A stretch of 64,000 bases of DNA from Paraglaciecola sp. L1A13 (GCF_009796745.1 NZ_CP047024.1:1922001-1986000), one strand, 5' to 3'; positions 18,917 to 29,513 are shown, counted from the stretch's first letter. Notes: generated from the letters alone by a model not told the origin. Program-made: numbers and translations.

Positions 18917-18946
18917 AAATGCGCCTCAGATTTCCAAAGCGCATTT
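18917..18946 (-). terminator. Terminator of the TonB receptor gene (minus strand)
   Basis: AAATGCGC (18917-18924) pairs with GCGCATTT (18939-18946). Read on the minus strand it follows the receptor stop at 19009 and runs into a T-rich ATTTATTTC. The remaining 18636-19008 sequence shows nothing else. Confidence 0.65.
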
Positions 18947-19008
18947 AAAAGGGTAGTGAGTGACAAAGCTGTGAACCTGAGAGCCTTATAATCCAGCTAA
19001 GTTTAAGC

Positions 19009-21612
19009 TTAGAAGGTAGCTAGGAACTTCGCGTAGTAGTAACCACCTTGCCAATCAACGACTGAACCAGAACTATAGACCCGACCACAACACGCGTCGC
19101 CTGACGTTGCGTCACTAACCTTATCTGGGTAGTTGTCAAAAAGGTTCCGTACACCCAATACAAACGATAGGTCATTTGTCATATGGTAAGTGCCTTCTAG
19201 GTCAAACATGTACTCATCACCATATGTCTGCTTCGCCGTATCTGACCAGATGATATCGCCATTGTCGTCGGTATCAACAGAGTCGATATTTTCGTATTCT
19301 CCGTAATAGCTTACACGCGCGGTTATTTGGAAATCATCTAAAGTATGTGCAACCGAAAATACGCCACGTGTTTTTGGTGTACCGTTTTCAAAGTCATACA
19401 TAGATTCTGCGTTCAAATAATCACTAGGATCCGAATCAAACTCTGTAGTGTTATAGTTAACACTAACGGTGAATTTGGTATCACCATATTCAGATTCCAT
19501 GTTGTAAGCGGCAACGAAATCTACACCTTCTGTTACTGTATCAAATGCATTTTGGAAATAGATAACCGCACCAATTGAATCAGCAGTTACTTGGTCCGTT
19601 GCAGCAAGAAGAGCAAGGTAGTTAGTGTATGCCTCGCTATCACCATCTTCGTCAGATGAAATATCTAAACTGGATATGGCATACAAGCGATCTTCAATAA
19701 GGATGTTGTAGTAATCAAGTGTTGCTGAGAAGTTACCTGCTGTGTAAGTTAACCCTAACGTTACGTTGGTTGATTTTTCAGCTTTGAGATCTTCCGCCCC
19801 CAATGCTTGAGCAACAGTGCTGGTCGCAGGGAATAGACCTTGTGCTACAGGATAACCATTGGGCAATGTTGTTGAAACGTTTGTCGTACCTTGTTGGCCT
19901 GGCGTCGGTGCACGGAAACCTGTACCGAAAGAACCACGAATACCGAGCTCGTCAGTTACTTGGTAAATTCCCGCTAATTTGTATACTAGCTCTGAACCAA
20001 AATCAGAATAGTCTTCATAGCGAAGTGATGCTTGAGCAAAGAACTTGTCAGTGATATCGCCACTTACGTCACCATAAACTGAGTATGAATCACGGTTATA
20101 ATCGCCGGAGTATTCAGGATCATAGCCAGGGAAACCGTTAGAGCCGACGCCCATAATTTGATAAACCGCATCATCACTATCAGAACAATCTAATGTTGAA
20201 CCGGTCGCAATGACTGCGATGCCTGCATCAGATGTTGAGCCATTGTCACAGAATCCCCAAGGATCTGAGACAGAGTAGGTGCTAGCAGTGTATGAATCTA
20301 CTTCGCCGGGACTGATATCATAGGTTTCATCCATATAACTTAGACCAAACGCAACGACATATTGATTAATGTCATAGAAGAAATCGGCTTGGAATTGCAC
20401 TTCTTCGTTAGATAAGGAACCAGGACTAAATTTAGTAGGTGTAGCATTGCCCATTGAAGGGTTTATGGTATTTTCTAAGGTATATTCAATTTCATCATAG
20501 CCGTAACGACCACTTAGGTCATAGCTTAGGCCACTATCCAGCTCACCTTTGCCACCAAATACTAAAGAGTAGTCGGTAATTTCACCCCTAAATTTAGGGG
20601 TAAAGCCGCCTGGGAATATTTCAGTAGGGTTCCAAATAGAACCATCTTCTAAACGAATATCTTCCATGGTGCCGTTGCCAGGGTACCGATAGAAGAAGTT
20701 AGTTGAGCCGTCACTCCATGAATAGTTACCAAAAGCATATAAGTCTAGATTGCTATTGATGGTATAGCCCGTATTAAAGAATAAGCGCGCAGCTTCTGTT
20801 TCTGGTTGACCCCAAGGCTGAACATGGTCTGTACCGTAAAGTTCTTGTGACGCAGAGGTCGCTGCGGCTTGATATTCTGCAGATTGATCAGTTACACAGA
20901 ACCAGCTTTCACAATATTGTTCTGAACGATCTGTTCGTTCTTGGTCAACGTATTCGGCAGAAATACTGAGGAAGCCATCTTGGCCTAGTGAGAAACCTTT
21001 GTTGCCACCAATCGTGATTTGCTGGCCATCACCTTCAAAATATTGGCCGATTTCAGAGCTGAATGATCCACCTTCAGTATTATCTTTAAGGTTGAAGTTG
21101 ATAACACCTGCTATGGCATCAGAACCATACTGTGCGGCTGCACCATCACGTAAAACTTCGATACCTTTGATTGCTGCGGTTGGAATTGTTGCTAAATCTG
21201 GACCTTGCGTACCTGAACCACCTGTTGAAACAAGTGCGGAACGATGACGACGCTTTGAGTTAATCAGTACTAAGGTTTTGTCGGTAGGAAGACCACGTAA
21301 GCTAGCTGGACGAATAAATGACGCACCATCAGATATGGGCTGTCTACTTACAGTGTACGAAGGAACCAGCGTCATCATGATGTCATTCATGTCAGAAAAC
21401 GACACGGATGTAATTTCATCTTGACTGATTACGTCAACAGGAACAGGGGAACTCGTTACTGAACGTGGGGCACCACGAGCGCCAACAACGGCGATTTTCT
21501 CCATAATTTCTTCAGCTTCTTCTGCAATAGCAGAGCTTGCCAGTGGTATCGTTAGCGCATAACTGGCTAGACCAGCCAGTACCGCTGCATTAATCTTTTT
21601 GAGTTTCATCAT
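19009..21612 (-). CDS. TonB-dependent outer-membrane receptor
   Basis: This 867-residue protein is a TonB-gated outer-membrane barrel importing an unknown ligand. It has a signal peptide (LKKINAAVLAGLASYAL, cleavage near AIA), a TonB-box-like IEKIAVVGAR-type stretch, a plug domain (VPVDVISQDEI, DKTLVLINSKRRH, IEVLRDGAAAQYGSDAIAGVINF) and a Gly/Tyr/Asp-rich barrel ending in aromatic FLATF, the normal C-terminal signal. The EVLRDGAAAQYGSDAIAGV plug form is common in alteromonad receptors for large organic substrates. AGGAAC precedes the start. A LysR gene is transcribed divergently 482 bp away and is the likely regulator. Confidence 0.9.
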   Translation of the reverse strand: MMKLKKINAAVLAGLASYALTIPLASSAIAEEAEEIMEKIAVVGARGAPRSVTSSPVPVDVISQDEITSVSFSDMNDIMMTLVPSYTVSRQPISDGASFIRPASLRGLPTDKTLVLINSKRRHRSALVSTGGSGTQGPDLATIPTAAIKGIEVLRDGAAAQYGSDAIAGVINFNLKDNTEGGSFSSEIGQYFEGDGQQITIGGNKGFSLGQDGFLSISAEYVDQERTDRSEQYCESWFCVTDQSAEYQAAATSASQELYGTDHVQPWGQPETEAARLFFNTGYTINSNLDLYAFGNYSWSDGSTNFFYRYPGNGTMEDIRLEDGSIWNPTEIFPGGFTPKFRGEITDYSLVFGGKGELDSGLSYDLSGRYGYDEIEYTLENTINPSMGNATPTKFSPGSLSNEEVQFQADFFYDINQYVVAFGLSYMDETYDISPGEVDSYTASTYSVSDPWGFCDNGSTSDAGIAVIATGSTLDCSDSDDAVYQIMGVGSNGFPGYDPEYSGDYNRDSYSVYGDVSGDITDKFFAQASLRYEDYSDFGSELVYKLAGIYQVTDELGIRGSFGTGFRAPTPGQQGTTNVSTTLPNGYPVAQGLFPATSTVAQALGAEDLKAEKSTNVTLGLTYTAGNFSATLDYYNILIEDRLYAISSLDISSDEDGDSEAYTNYLALLAATDQVTADSIGAVIYFQNAFDTVTEGVDFVAAYNMESEYGDTKFTVSVNYNTTEFDSDPSDYLNAESMYDFENGTPKTRGVFSVAHTLDDFQITARVSYYGEYENIDSVDTDDNGDIIWSDTAKQTYGDEYMFDLEGTYHMTNDLSFVLGVRNLFDNYPDKVSDATSGDACCGRVYSSGSVVDWQGGYYYAKFLATF

Positions 21613-22094
21613 GTGTTCCTAAATGGCCTTAATTTTTTTTGTTTTTTTGTAGTACATTTCATAAGGCGGTTAAATAACTACTTTCCTCGGGTTCACCAAA
21701 AATGGCTAGCTAGAGCACCATAAGTAAGCAGCTTAACTTGCATGACTTACGCTTTGCTGGAGCTTCTTGCCATAAAAAGACTAAGAAAAATGGCAGCCGC
21801 ACGGAAGATAAAAGATTGGTGAGGGTTATCGCAAAAGTATTCACCCAACAGGAAAGCTATTTAAAAACAATAGGTTAAATCATTTCAAAAAGATTCATTA
21901 TTTTATTAATAAAAGCTGTGTAACATTTTCATTACAAGTATTTCAGTTTAAAGATTTAATCTTGGTGTAAAAAATGCTTATTTTACAATTATTTAGAGTT
22001 AAAAATGCCGATTCAACAAGAATGTAATTAAATTAGTGTAAGGGAGTTTGTTGGTAAACGCTTCATTTAGCCTTATCCGGGAGGATAGCAGTCG
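21613..22094. other. Divergent promoter region, TonB receptor / LysR
   Basis: 482 bp without a gene, strongly AT-rich from about 21890 to 22040. LysR operators (T-N11-A type) are expected here, but I could not single one out with confidence. Confidence 0.5.
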
Positions 22095-23111
22095 GTGAAT
22101 TCAAAACAGTTACAGTATTTTTTAGTGAGTGTTCAAAAGGGTAGTATTGCGGCAGCAGCTCGCGATTTAGATATTGCCCAACCCGCAATTAGCCAACAAT
22201 TGGCCAATCTTGAAAGAGAAATGGGCACTAAATTGTTGGAACGGAGTTTCCGTGGTGTTACTTTGACGCCTGCTGGTAATGTCTTCATAAAACATGCCCG
22301 CAAACTCAGCGAAGATATCAATGCCGCTAAGATGGAATTGCAACAACTAGCTGCAAGTAAGTTAGGAAAAGTGCGAGTTGGGATGTTGCCTTCTATTGGA
22401 AACGTGCTGTCGATGCCGCTGATTGCCGAAGTCAATCGTTGGCACCCACACCTTAAAATCGAAATAAGTACAGGCCCCTCATATGCGGTAAAAGAATGGT
22501 TACAGTCTAATCAAGTCGATATTGCCCTAACCTATGAGCAAGAAGTTGATCCCGGTTTTATGGTGACAGAACCACTTATCGAAGAGTGTATGTACCTTGT
22601 CGTTGGTGTGAGCGATAGTGCCGAAAACTATCAGCAATTACGCGAGCGCGATTCAGTTAACTTTTGGGAATTGAGTCAATTTGAATTATTAACACCAGGA
22701 TTGAAGGATGCCCTTGGCAGGCTCATTGATAAGTATGAGCGCCAAACCGGTGTCGCATTAAAGCACGACAAAGCTTATTCAGGTCAGTTAATGACAGGAT
22801 TGCGTCAAGTGATTCAGGGCGAAGGACTTATGATTCTGCCTTCTTCAGCCATGTATCATCTGGAGGAGAGTAATGTGATAAAAACGATTAAAATAGTACA
22901 GCCTGAAATGAAACGCTTAGTCATTGCTGCGACCAATAACAGTTTGGCTATGTCTGACGCCACTATGCGTATGCTTGATATTATTAAACGCGTGACGACA
23001 CTAGAGCAGTCTTTGCAACATTGGCGCGGAGAGTTGATTCATTCCCCCGTTGCTGCTGTTACTAATATTAAAGCGAATACTATTGTACCAAACAGAATGG
23101 TCGTAGTTTAA
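22095..23111 (+). CDS. LysR-family transcriptional regulator
   Basis: This 338-residue protein has the standard LysR plan: a winged HTH at residues 1-60 (LQYFLVSVQKGSIAAAARDL, then AQPAISQQLANLE), a linker helix and a periplasmic-binding-like effector domain (KVRVGMLPSIGN, ALTYEQEVDPGF, GEGLMILPSSA). The start is GTG, supported by a strong GGGAGGA at 22079-22085. It is divergent from the TonB receptor gene, which makes that gene its most likely target and the receptor ligand or a breakdown product its likely effector. The C-terminal tail is slightly longer than usual. Confidence 0.9.
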   Translation: MNSKQLQYFLVSVQKGSIAAAARDLDIAQPAISQQLANLEREMGTKLLERSFRGVTLTPAGNVFIKHARKLSEDINAAKMELQQLAASKLGKVRVGMLPSIGNVLSMPLIAEVNRWHPHLKIEISTGPSYAVKEWLQSNQVDIALTYEQEVDPGFMVTEPLIEECMYLVVGVSDSAENYQQLRERDSVNFWELSQFELLTPGLKDALGRLIDKYERQTGVALKHDKAYSGQLMTGLRQVIQGEGLMILPSSAMYHLEESNVIKTIKIVQPEMKRLVIAATNNSLAMSDATMRMLDIIKRVTTLEQSLQHWRGELIHSPVAAVTNIKANTIVPNRMVVV

Positions 23112-23361
23112 TTTGTTGAATATTTGCCTGTCTCAAGTACGGTAAATAATATGGAAAATTCATTCTGGTATTGCATGACGTTTCAGCGCATATATAGACT
23201 TTAATACAAGAATAACCGCACCCAAAATCATACATTCATCTGCTCATTTATAGTTGTATTCGAAGTCATATCTATTTTGGGTTTAACCTCTTTTGGTGAA
23301 TACTACAGCGAGTTATGACTACGCTTTTAAGAATAGCAGATTTAACATGTTGAGGGGGAAT

Positions 23362-23580
23362 ATGAGAGCAGAATTACGAGCGAAGATAATCGATGTGTGT
23401 GATAAAAAAATTGACAGTAAAGGCGGTAATGTCGGCCTTTCCTTTTATGCTTTTTTTACCAATAAAAATGATAATCCTGAGTTATTGATGGAAGCGGCAA
23501 CGTGGTGGATACAAACCCATGCGTTGGATCATTTTGTGAAAGCACAAAAAATTAAACAAATGGTGCAAGACGGGCTTTAG
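23362..23580 (+). CDS. Small conserved protein (possibly DUF6500)
   Basis: This is a 72-residue soluble protein with a helical look (MRAELRAKIIDVCDKK, then NVGLSFYAFFTNKNDNPELL and a Trp-containing helix). I chose the ATG at 23362 because GAGGGGG at 23353-23358 is an excellent ribosome site; in-frame starts at 23293 and 23347 lack one. It resembles, from memory, small proteins grouped as DUF6500. Function is unknown. The gene stands alone. Confidence 0.65.
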   Translation: MRAELRAKIIDVCDKKIDSKGGNVGLSFYAFFTNKNDNPELLMEAATWWIQTHALDHFVKAQKIKQMVQDGL

Positions 23581-23733
23581 ATAGGTTGTTTGCATAAATA
23601 ATGACGTCGATATAATACTTATCATCTTTATCGTTCAATAGTCCGAGGAATGAATACTAAGGCAGCTAAGGTCTGCCATAAACGTCTTAAAAAAACGACT
23701 AGCGATGATTGCTAGCCGTTAATGATGGGGCAT

Positions 23734-24108
23734 TTACAGTGGTAAATCTTCATTTAGCTCGAATTGATCCAAGGCTTCTAACGCTTCACAACCGTATACC
23801 ATTGACGGCCCGCCGCCCATCAATATTGCTACGCCTATTGTTTCAACTATTTCTTGTCTATTAGCACCTGCCTTTAAGGCATCATGAACGTGAAACGCAA
23901 TACAACCGTTACAACGCACTGATATCGCAATACTCAAGCAAATTAATTCTTTTGTTTTGCCGTCTAAGGCACCTTTGCTCACTGCGTTAACGTGTAATTC
24001 GCCGAAGCCGGCCATTGTTTCTGGAATTTCAGCGATTAATTTTGCACTGAGTTCTTGCAATTTTTGATAGGTATTTATGTGATCAGTTGGTTGCATTGCG
24101 GTTTCCAT
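23734..24108 (-). CDS. Carboxymuconolactone decarboxylase/AhpD-family protein
   Basis: This 124-residue protein has the AhpD-type redox motif C-x2-C-x3-H (CNGCIAFH) followed by HDALKAGANRQEIVETIGVAILMGG in pieces typical of the family. Members act as peroxidase-linked disulfide reductases or decarboxylases; the CxxC with the trailing His favours a redox role. The start is either the ATG at 24108 or the one four codons later (24096). It is monocistronic. Confidence 0.82.
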   Translation of the reverse strand: METAMQPTDHINTYQKLQELSAKLIAEIPETMAGFGELHVNAVSKGALDGKTKELICLSIAISVRCNGCIAFHVHDALKAGANRQEIVETIGVAILMGGGPSMVYGCEALEALDQFELNEDLPL

Positions 24109-24507
24109 TTAAAGTTGATTTTAAACTGTGTTATACAATCACTTCGCCTCAGATAATCCCATTTATTACGTTGAGCATTTGTGGCACGCTTTAACAGGGA
24201 TCGTACCTGTCATGTGCTTAATGAAATGAATCACTGGGCGTCTAAGCTTCTTACCAATTGTCAAGGGAACGCATAAATACACATTTATTCCCAAACCTAC
24301 ATTTTAAATTATTTTTTGAAATAAATTGCTGACGTGTATCATGTTCATCGTTGGCACTTAAACTGCGTAAGTAGCGAATTAAGTATGGAGCATTTCGCTA
24401 TTAACCAATTGATGATGATCAACAACGTAGGAATATAAAGATAAAACTATTTTCGGCATTACCTGAAACAACAATAGTATGGCACCTCATCTTGGCGTGA
24501 TGTCGCG
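24109..24507. other. Intergenic region downstream of the N-ATPase operon
   Basis: 399 bp in which I see no gene and no clear terminator hairpin for the ATPase operon. It should contain the promoter of the AhpD-family gene on the minus strand. Confidence 0.5.
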
Positions 24508-25410
24508 CTATTCGGTTACGCCGATTAGGGCTTCAAAACCACCCACTAAATCAGACAATTCTTCATCAATCGCTCCTTGTCGTCGGCGATGATACTGGCG
24601 TGATAATAGACTTTGAATTTCTTCAATATTTTTTTCAGCGCGTTGCATGGCGATAAGCCGACTAGCATTTTCGCTGGCCAATGATTCAATGCTGGCACGG
24701 TACAATGAGGTAAAGAGATATTCACCGATTAAGGCACCAAAGGTAATTTCTGTGTTGGCTAATAATTGTGGTCGGCAGGAAGTTGGCCAAGGCTCGGCTA
24801 AAATCGTCTGTTGCCATACGTTATCTAAGGGTAAAATACGTTGGCACGTAGGCTCGTATTGCGCATTAGCAAGTGTGCGATTAAAGAACAAATACACCTC
24901 TTGAAGTTGGTTGGTTTGTTGTTGTAAGTGGATTTCTTGCAAAATGTCTGTGACTAATGTGGTCACTGAGTCGATGGAGTTAGGTAATGTGAACCGACGT
25001 TGTAGCGGATACTCGAAATCTTCGAGATGGGCTTGGATACGCTCACCTACGGTCCATATAAGTTTATCGCCGGCCATGTTGGCTATGTTAGTTGTCATAA
25101 ATGACACTAAAGTGTCATTAAATTGGCCTACCAACCCTTGATCAGAGCCTATAACAATAATACCTGTCTTACTTTTTTTAGCGGTTGTTGAGGAATGTTT
25201 AAAATGCGCTGATGCAACTTGTTTACCTACGTTGCGAAAGTACGCCATTAACCCCAATTGTACCGTGCGATAGTAATCATCAAGGGCATGAACGGCATTT
25301 TCATACTGATTGATATTCGCCGCGGCCATGGCTTTCATCGTACGCACAACTGATTTTAAATCACCGGCGCTATTGATTTTATGCTGTAAACCACTACTCG
25401 ATTCACTCAT
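24508..25410 (-). CDS. atpG: N-type ATPase gamma subunit
   Basis: This is the central-stalk rotor subunit of an alternative F-type (N-type) ATPase. The 300-residue protein begins [25 protein letters not shown], the N-terminal helix that enters the alpha3beta3 core, contains [15 protein letters not shown], and ends with the C-terminal coiled-coil partner ([18 protein letters not shown]), in keeping with the family. I chose ATG 25410, where ATG and the alpha stop interleave (8-nt overlap); a GTG at 25422 is in frame. It is the last gene of the operon. Confidence 0.88.
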   Translation of the reverse strand: MSESSSGLQHKINSAGDLKSVVRTMKAMAAANINQYENAVHALDDYYRTVQLGLMAYFRNVGKQVASAHFKHSSTTAKKSKTGIIVIGSDQGLVGQFNDTLVSFMTTNIANMAGDKLIWTVGERIQAHLEDFEYPLQRRFTLPNSIDSVTTLVTDILQEIHLQQQTNQLQEVYLFFNRTLANAQYEPTCQRILPLDNVWQQTILAEPWPTSCRPQLLANTEITFGALIGEYLFTSLYRASIESLASENASRLIAMQRAEKNIEEIQSLLSRQYHRRRQGAIDEELSDLVGGFEALIGVTE

Positions 25411-26989
25411 GTGTACCCGCACTTATTGGTTGCGTCTTAAGAGGCAATTGTGGATCTGTAAGCATAAAGGGCTGCAATACTGTTTTCACCATGTTGAGCA
25501 CTTGTTGTTTATTGTCATCAGTTAAACTGTCCGCTTGTTCTAAGCACGCCACTATAGGTGGTGACAGCGAGGCTAAGCCAGCAACAACCGCTGTCTGAGC
25601 CTCATTGATGGAGGACAGTGATATTGTATCGAAAAGGCCATTGGTTAATGTTAGCAATATCACGATTTGCGCAGCCACTGGTAAAGGACGAGATTCAGCC
25701 TGTTTAAGGCAAGCCCGTATGCGTTGACCATGTTCGATGGTCAGTAAACTATTAGCGTCTAAACGCGCACCAAAGCGGGCGAAGCTTTCTAATTCTTCAA
25801 ATTGGGCATAGGCTAACTTCAACGCCCCAGATACTTTTCTAAACCCTGCGCGTTGGGCTTTACCACCGACTCGTGAAACAGATTTCCCTACATCAACGGC
25901 CGGCAACACTCCAAGGGCAAATAATGTTGGCGACAAGTAAATTTGTCCATCGGTGATTGATATTAAATTAGTCGGAATATAGGCCGACATATTCTGTTCT
26001 TCTGTTTCAATAATGGGCAATGCAGTAAGTGAGCCGCCACCATTTTCATCATTTAGGTGGGTGGAGCGCTCAAGTAATCGCGAGTGAAGATAAAATATAT
26101 CACCGGGAAATGCTTCACGTCCCGGAGGTCTGCGTAGTAGTAATGATAACTCTCGGTATGAGCGGGCATGCTGTGTTAAATCGTCATACACGATGAGCAC
26201 GTCTTTGCCGCTGCTCATGAAAAACTCACCAATAGTGGTCGCGGCATAAGGGGCTATATAATCAAGCCCAGGCGGATCGTTACCTTCAGTTACCATTACC
26301 ACAGTATAATCAAAGGCATTGTGAAGTTTTAAGGTAGCCAGTATTTTTGCAACTGAAGCCGCTTTTTGACCTATTGCACAATAAACACATATCACGTCTT
26401 TGCCTTTTTGATTGAGAATGGTATCAATGGCAATGGAGGTTTTACCCGTTTGTCGGTCACCCATTATCAGCTCACGTTGGCCACGCCCAATGGGTAAAAG
26501 GGCATCTAATACCTTTAGGCCGGTTTGTAATGGTTCAGTTACGGGAGAACGGGCCATTATCGCCGGAGCGGGACGTTCAATAGGCATGCGCTGGGTACTG
26601 AATATTTGGCCTTTACCGTCAAGTGCGCGCCCGATGGGGTCAATCACTCGTCCAATTAGATCATTACCTACGGCAACGTCCATTACACGGCCAGTGCGCA
26701 GCACTTCATCCCCTGCATTTAACAGGCTATAATCGCCGAGCATGATTACGCCAATTTCATGCTCATCAATATTAAAGGCAATGCCGTGAATATTACCAGG
26801 GAAGAGTAATAATTCTTCAAAACCTGCGCCAGGCAAGCCGTCAACAATAGCTACGCCCGCTGAAACGCTTTTAACTGTTCCTATTTCTTGCAATCCGCAG
26901 CTTGGTTGTGCTGTCTCGCGACTATGCTTGAATTGTTCAAATAGCTGTTGATAGCTTTGTTTTAATTCGTTTTCAAAGCTGAGTTTCAT
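25403..26989 (-). CDS. atpA: N-type ATPase alpha subunit
   Basis: This is the non-catalytic nucleotide-binding subunit of the F1 head, 528 residues. It has the Walker A motif GDRQTGKTS, the beta-barrel start [19 protein letters not shown] and the conserved [20 protein letters not shown] stretch that marks alpha/beta subunits. It lies between b and gamma, the order found in N-ATPase operons and not in the standard atpIBEFHAGDC operon. The standard housekeeping ATP synthase is presumably elsewhere in the genome. Confidence 0.93.
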   Translation of the reverse strand: MKLSFENELKQSYQQLFEQFKHSRETAQPSCGLQEIGTVKSVSAGVAIVDGLPGAGFEELLLFPGNIHGIAFNIDEHEIGVIMLGDYSLLNAGDEVLRTGRVMDVAVGNDLIGRVIDPIGRALDGKGQIFSTQRMPIERPAPAIMARSPVTEPLQTGLKVLDALLPIGRGQRELIMGDRQTGKTSIAIDTILNQKGKDVICVYCAIGQKAASVAKILATLKLHNAFDYTVVMVTEGNDPPGLDYIAPYAATTIGEFFMSSGKDVLIVYDDLTQHARSYRELSLLLRRPPGREAFPGDIFYLHSRLLERSTHLNDENGGGSLTALPIIETEEQNMSAYIPTNLISITDGQIYLSPTLFALGVLPAVDVGKSVSRVGGKAQRAGFRKVSGALKLAYAQFEELESFARFGARLDANSLLTIEHGQRIRACLKQAESRPLPVAAQIVILLTLTNGLFDTISLSSINEAQTAVVAGLASLSPPIVACLEQADSLTDDNKQQVLNMVKTVLQPFMLTDPQLPLKTQPISAGTHE

Positions 26990-27027
26990 GCAATTTCCTT
27001 GTTCCCAGTGCGTTGATTCTACGCACG

Positions 27028-27840
27028 TTAGTTTGCTGACTCCGCGTGTTCATCGGTATTGTTATTAGAGGGCGATAAATCGAGAGCCGCTTCAACTTGC
27101 TGCTGTAATTCGGTTAAATAGTTTTGTGCACTCCAGGATATTTTCCAGCCATTAAGCGTGAGTTCTACACCGGTGATAAGTTGCGGCACTAGACTTTGCG
27201 TAACCTCGATTGTCTGTTGTTTATCTGTAACAAATTTGTCTTGCAGACAATGTTGCAGGCGCGATAATTGAACATTGCTCAAGGAAAAAACACTGCGAAC
27301 CAAAACACGGTTGCCACTGTTGACCAATGCATGTTTGAGTTCTGAACTTTGATTTTCTTCTAAGGTGTTAAGACGCTGAATAAGCTTTTCAAACAGCATG
27401 CTCTCGAGTTCGTTATCTGCTAAATCACCAAGTACTTTGCGACATAGGGCATACACTTCGCGCATACTTTCTTGCAACACGTCTTGCCTTGACTGTGAAA
27501 TTTCTTGTTGCATGGCTGCTAAGCGTTTTTTCAATAAAATATCAGCACTTTGACGTGCTTCATCGAGTATGTTTTTCGCGGTTAATTCGGCTTCTTTTTT
27601 GGCGCTGGCAACGATTTTAGTGCCTTGTTGCTCAATAGAATTGAGACTTTTCTCATACTGGTTTTGCAATTCCAAAGCTTGCTTTTTCTTATTATCGGCG
27701 TCAGCGAGAACGCCTGCTATTTTACTTTCTCTGGCATCTAACCCGTCGATAATGGGGCGATATAAAAAGCGTTTAAGCAACCATAAAAGGATTAAAAAGT
27801 TAATCGCTTGGGCTATAACGGTGAACCAATCTATCGGCAT
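27028..27840 (-). CDS. atpF: N-type ATPase b subunit with delta-like C-terminal domain
   Basis: This is the peripheral-stalk subunit. An N-terminal membrane helix ([18 protein letters not shown]) and [14 protein letters not shown] are followed by a long charged coiled coil to about residue 150. The last 110 residues resemble subunit delta/OSCP ([19 protein letters not shown], then [18 protein letters not shown]). At 270 residues it is far longer than a normal b (about 156). This agrees with the absence of a separate atpH in the operon: b and delta functions are fused. A GGAGG ribosome site lies within the end of atpE. Confidence 0.85.
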   Translation of the reverse strand: MPIDWFTVIAQAINFLILLWLLKRFLYRPIIDGLDARESKIAGVLADADNKKKQALELQNQYEKSLNSIEQQGTKIVASAKKEAELTAKNILDEARQSADILLKKRLAAMQQEISQSRQDVLQESMREVYALCRKVLGDLADNELESMLFEKLIQRLNTLEENQSSELKHALVNSGNRVLVRSVFSLSNVQLSRLQHCLQDKFVTDKQQTIEVTQSLVPQLITGVELTLNGWKISWSAQNYLTELQQQVEAALDLSPSNNNTDEHAESAN

Positions 27841-27843
27841 GGA

Positions 27844-28122
27844 CTAGCCTCCACTTTGTGCAATAAAGTGGTTCCAAAAAGGATTACTAAACAACACGAT
27901 CATCGAGACAACAAAACAATAAATTGCTGTGGATTCGATCATCGCTAACCCCACAAATAAGGTGCGAGTGATGGTCGAAGATGCATCAGGTTGTTGTGCC
28001 AAAGCATTGAGTGCGCTGGCCACTGCTGAACCTTCAGCCAGTGATGGGCCTAATACACCTATGCTGATCGTCAGGCCAGCGGTAATGATTGAGCACATTG
28101 CTATCAAGGTTAGACTATCCAT
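27844..28122 (-). CDS. atpE: N-type ATPase c subunit (rotor ring)
   Basis: This is the 92-residue two-helix proteolipid of the rotor. Helix 1 carries GPSLAEG with Glu30; helix 2 carries MIESTAIY with the ion-binding Glu63, Ser64 and Tyr68. A carboxylate in helix 1 plus E-S-x3-Y in helix 2 is the two-carboxylate pattern of N-type rotors and resembles Na+-binding rings. Ion choice is not settled by sequence: I recall that the related Burkholderia N-type ring was reported to be H+-specific. TAATG overlap with atpB couples the two genes. Confidence 0.93.
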   Translation of the reverse strand: MDSLTLIAMCSIITAGLTISIGVLGPSLAEGSAVASALNALAQQPDASSTITRTLFVGLAMIESTAIYCFVVSMIVLFSNPFWNHFIAQSGG

Positions 28123-28841
28123 TATTTTTCCTTCGGTGTCATTGGTTTAGGCGGATGTAGTGTAAGAGATTGATGTTTGTTTATGACGCTGGCTGCCGCG
28201 ATATACACAGAAGCTAATACAAAAAATATATAGGCTTGAACCATGCCAGTGAGTAGGCCGAGAATAGACATAATAACCGGAAATATTAGTGGAGAAATGA
28301 CCAGTAATATGGCGATGATCATTGCGCCACTCATCATATTGCCGAATAAGCGTACGGCTAGAGCTAACGTGCGTGACAACTCACCAATAATGTTAAAGGG
28401 CAACATAAATAGCGTCGGTTGGGTGTACGACAACAAGTACTCTTTGAGTCCTTTGTTTTTGATCCCGTAAAAGGGTACCGAAATAAATACACAGAAAGCC
28501 AATGCCACAGTCGTCGATAAAGAGCCCGTTGGGGGCTCAAAATTAGGGATAATGGTCAGCAAGTTGGTCATAGCAATAAATAGAAATAAGGTGCCAAGAA
28601 ACCCCATGTATTGTTTAGGCTTGGCTAAACCCGCCTCCGCAATTTGTTGCATAATAGTGATGACGATAATTTCTAGACCGTTTTGCCAACGAGAACGGTG
28701 CACTTTTCTATTTAATTTTCGGGTGATTAAGTATGCACTAATGACTAAAACAAGCATTACTGCCCACGTAAAAACCAGCGTGGCATTAAGTTTGATAAAA
28801 CCATACTGCCAGTAGATTATTTCGTCAGGGCTAATGTGCAT
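28122..28841 (-). CDS. atpB: N-type ATPase a subunit
   Basis: This is the membrane stator through which ions reach the c ring. The 239-residue, five- to six-helix protein has the essential arginine in LAVRLFGNMMSG (Arg164), together with FLGTLFLFIAMTNLLTIIP and the C-terminal ion-channel helix (GLLTGMVQAYIFFVLASVYI). Its start overlaps the end of atpR by 11 nt and its stop overlaps atpE by one base, so the membrane part is translationally coupled. Confidence 0.93.
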   Translation of the reverse strand: MHISPDEIIYWQYGFIKLNATLVFTWAVMLVLVISAYLITRKLNRKVHRSRWQNGLEIIVITIMQQIAEAGLAKPKQYMGFLGTLFLFIAMTNLLTIIPNFEPPTGSLSTTVALAFCVFISVPFYGIKNKGLKEYLLSYTQPTLFMLPFNIIGELSRTLALAVRLFGNMMSGAMIIAILLVISPLIFPVIMSILGLLTGMVQAYIFFVLASVYIAAASVINKHQSLTLHPPKPMTPKEK

Positions 28842-29157
28842 TACTAATAGCCTTTTTCTCTAGTTGATTTTTATCTGTCTTAGCGAGGCATTTTGTCATA
28901 AATATGCGACCTATTATAAAGCCAATCAAACTCGCCACAAGTCGCCACATGTCGTTGTCGGATATCCAGTAAAATACCGAAACTGCTGTGCCCATACGCG
29001 CTAATATACCGCCTAAAAACCACACTGCTGGGTGATCAGATTTCAAGCCTTTATCTACCGTTAGCCACAAAACGTAAAAAAAACAACAGCCCAAGACTAT
29101 TCCTACCATAAAAGGAAATATCAAATTCAACATATGAGGTTCGAAATTACTCATCAT
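28831..29157 (-). CDS. atpR: AtpR, N-ATPase-specific membrane protein
   Basis: AtpR is found only in N-ATPase operons. The 108-residue protein has three hydrophobic segments (FPFMVGIVLGCCFFYVLWL, WFLGGILARMGTAVSVFYW, LIGFIIGRIFM) with arginines inside two of them. In this family those membrane arginines are thought to pair with the c-subunit carboxylates during ring assembly. I placed the start at 29157, where ATGATG overlaps the atpQ stop; an upstream in-frame start at 29196 is unlikely. Confidence 0.85.
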   Translation of the reverse strand: MMSNFEPHMLNLIFPFMVGIVLGCCFFYVLWLTVDKGLKSDHPAVWFLGGILARMGTAVSVFYWISDNDMWRLVASLIGFIIGRIFMTKCLAKTDKNQLEKKAISNAH

Positions 29158-29509
29158 TATCGTCACTGTTCCTATCGTCGTTATGCATTGCCGCATATTC
29201 TTTACTTATCCAACTCCACGCAGTAAAACACCCTATGGCTAAGCCCGCTAGCAACAACGCTAATGTCCAAGAGCGTTGGTCGCCATAATGTTTGTCTAGC
29301 CAAATACCTAAACCAACACCGATTAGCGTAGGGACGGTAATTGACCAGCCAATGATGCCCATTGTGCCAAGACCAAACCAAATGCCAGCGTGTTTGCGTC
29401 TTTTTGCCAGTAGCTTCAATGCGACTTTTGCATCGACTTGCTCAACTAAAAATGACGGTTTCCCAGGATTGTGGTTGCTGGGATCAGAGCTGCTTTTATC
29501 CTCATCCAT
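29147..29509 (-). CDS. atpQ: AtpQ (AtpI-like) N-ATPase accessory membrane protein
   Basis: This 120-residue protein has a polar N-terminal tail and two membrane helices (FGLGTMGIIGWSITVPTLIG and LALLLAGLAIGCFTAWSWI) linked by LGIWLDKHYGDQRSW, the pattern of AtpI-related ATPase accessory proteins. In N-ATPase operons it is named AtpQ and lies between epsilon and AtpR, as here. AtpI-type proteins help assemble the c ring. The 3' end overlaps atpR. Confidence 0.85.
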   Translation of the reverse strand: MDEDKSSSDPSNHNPGKPSFLVEQVDAKVALKLLAKRRKHAGIWFGLGTMGIIGWSITVPTLIGVGLGIWLDKHYGDQRSWTLALLLAGLAIGCFTAWSWISKEYAAMHNDDRNSDDNDE

Positions 29510-29513
29510 TGGG

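Noticed and set aside
27844..28122. Calling the N-ATPase Na+-specific from the c-subunit motif alone
   Set aside because: Two-carboxylate N-type rings are not all Na+-specific, so the motif does not settle the ion.
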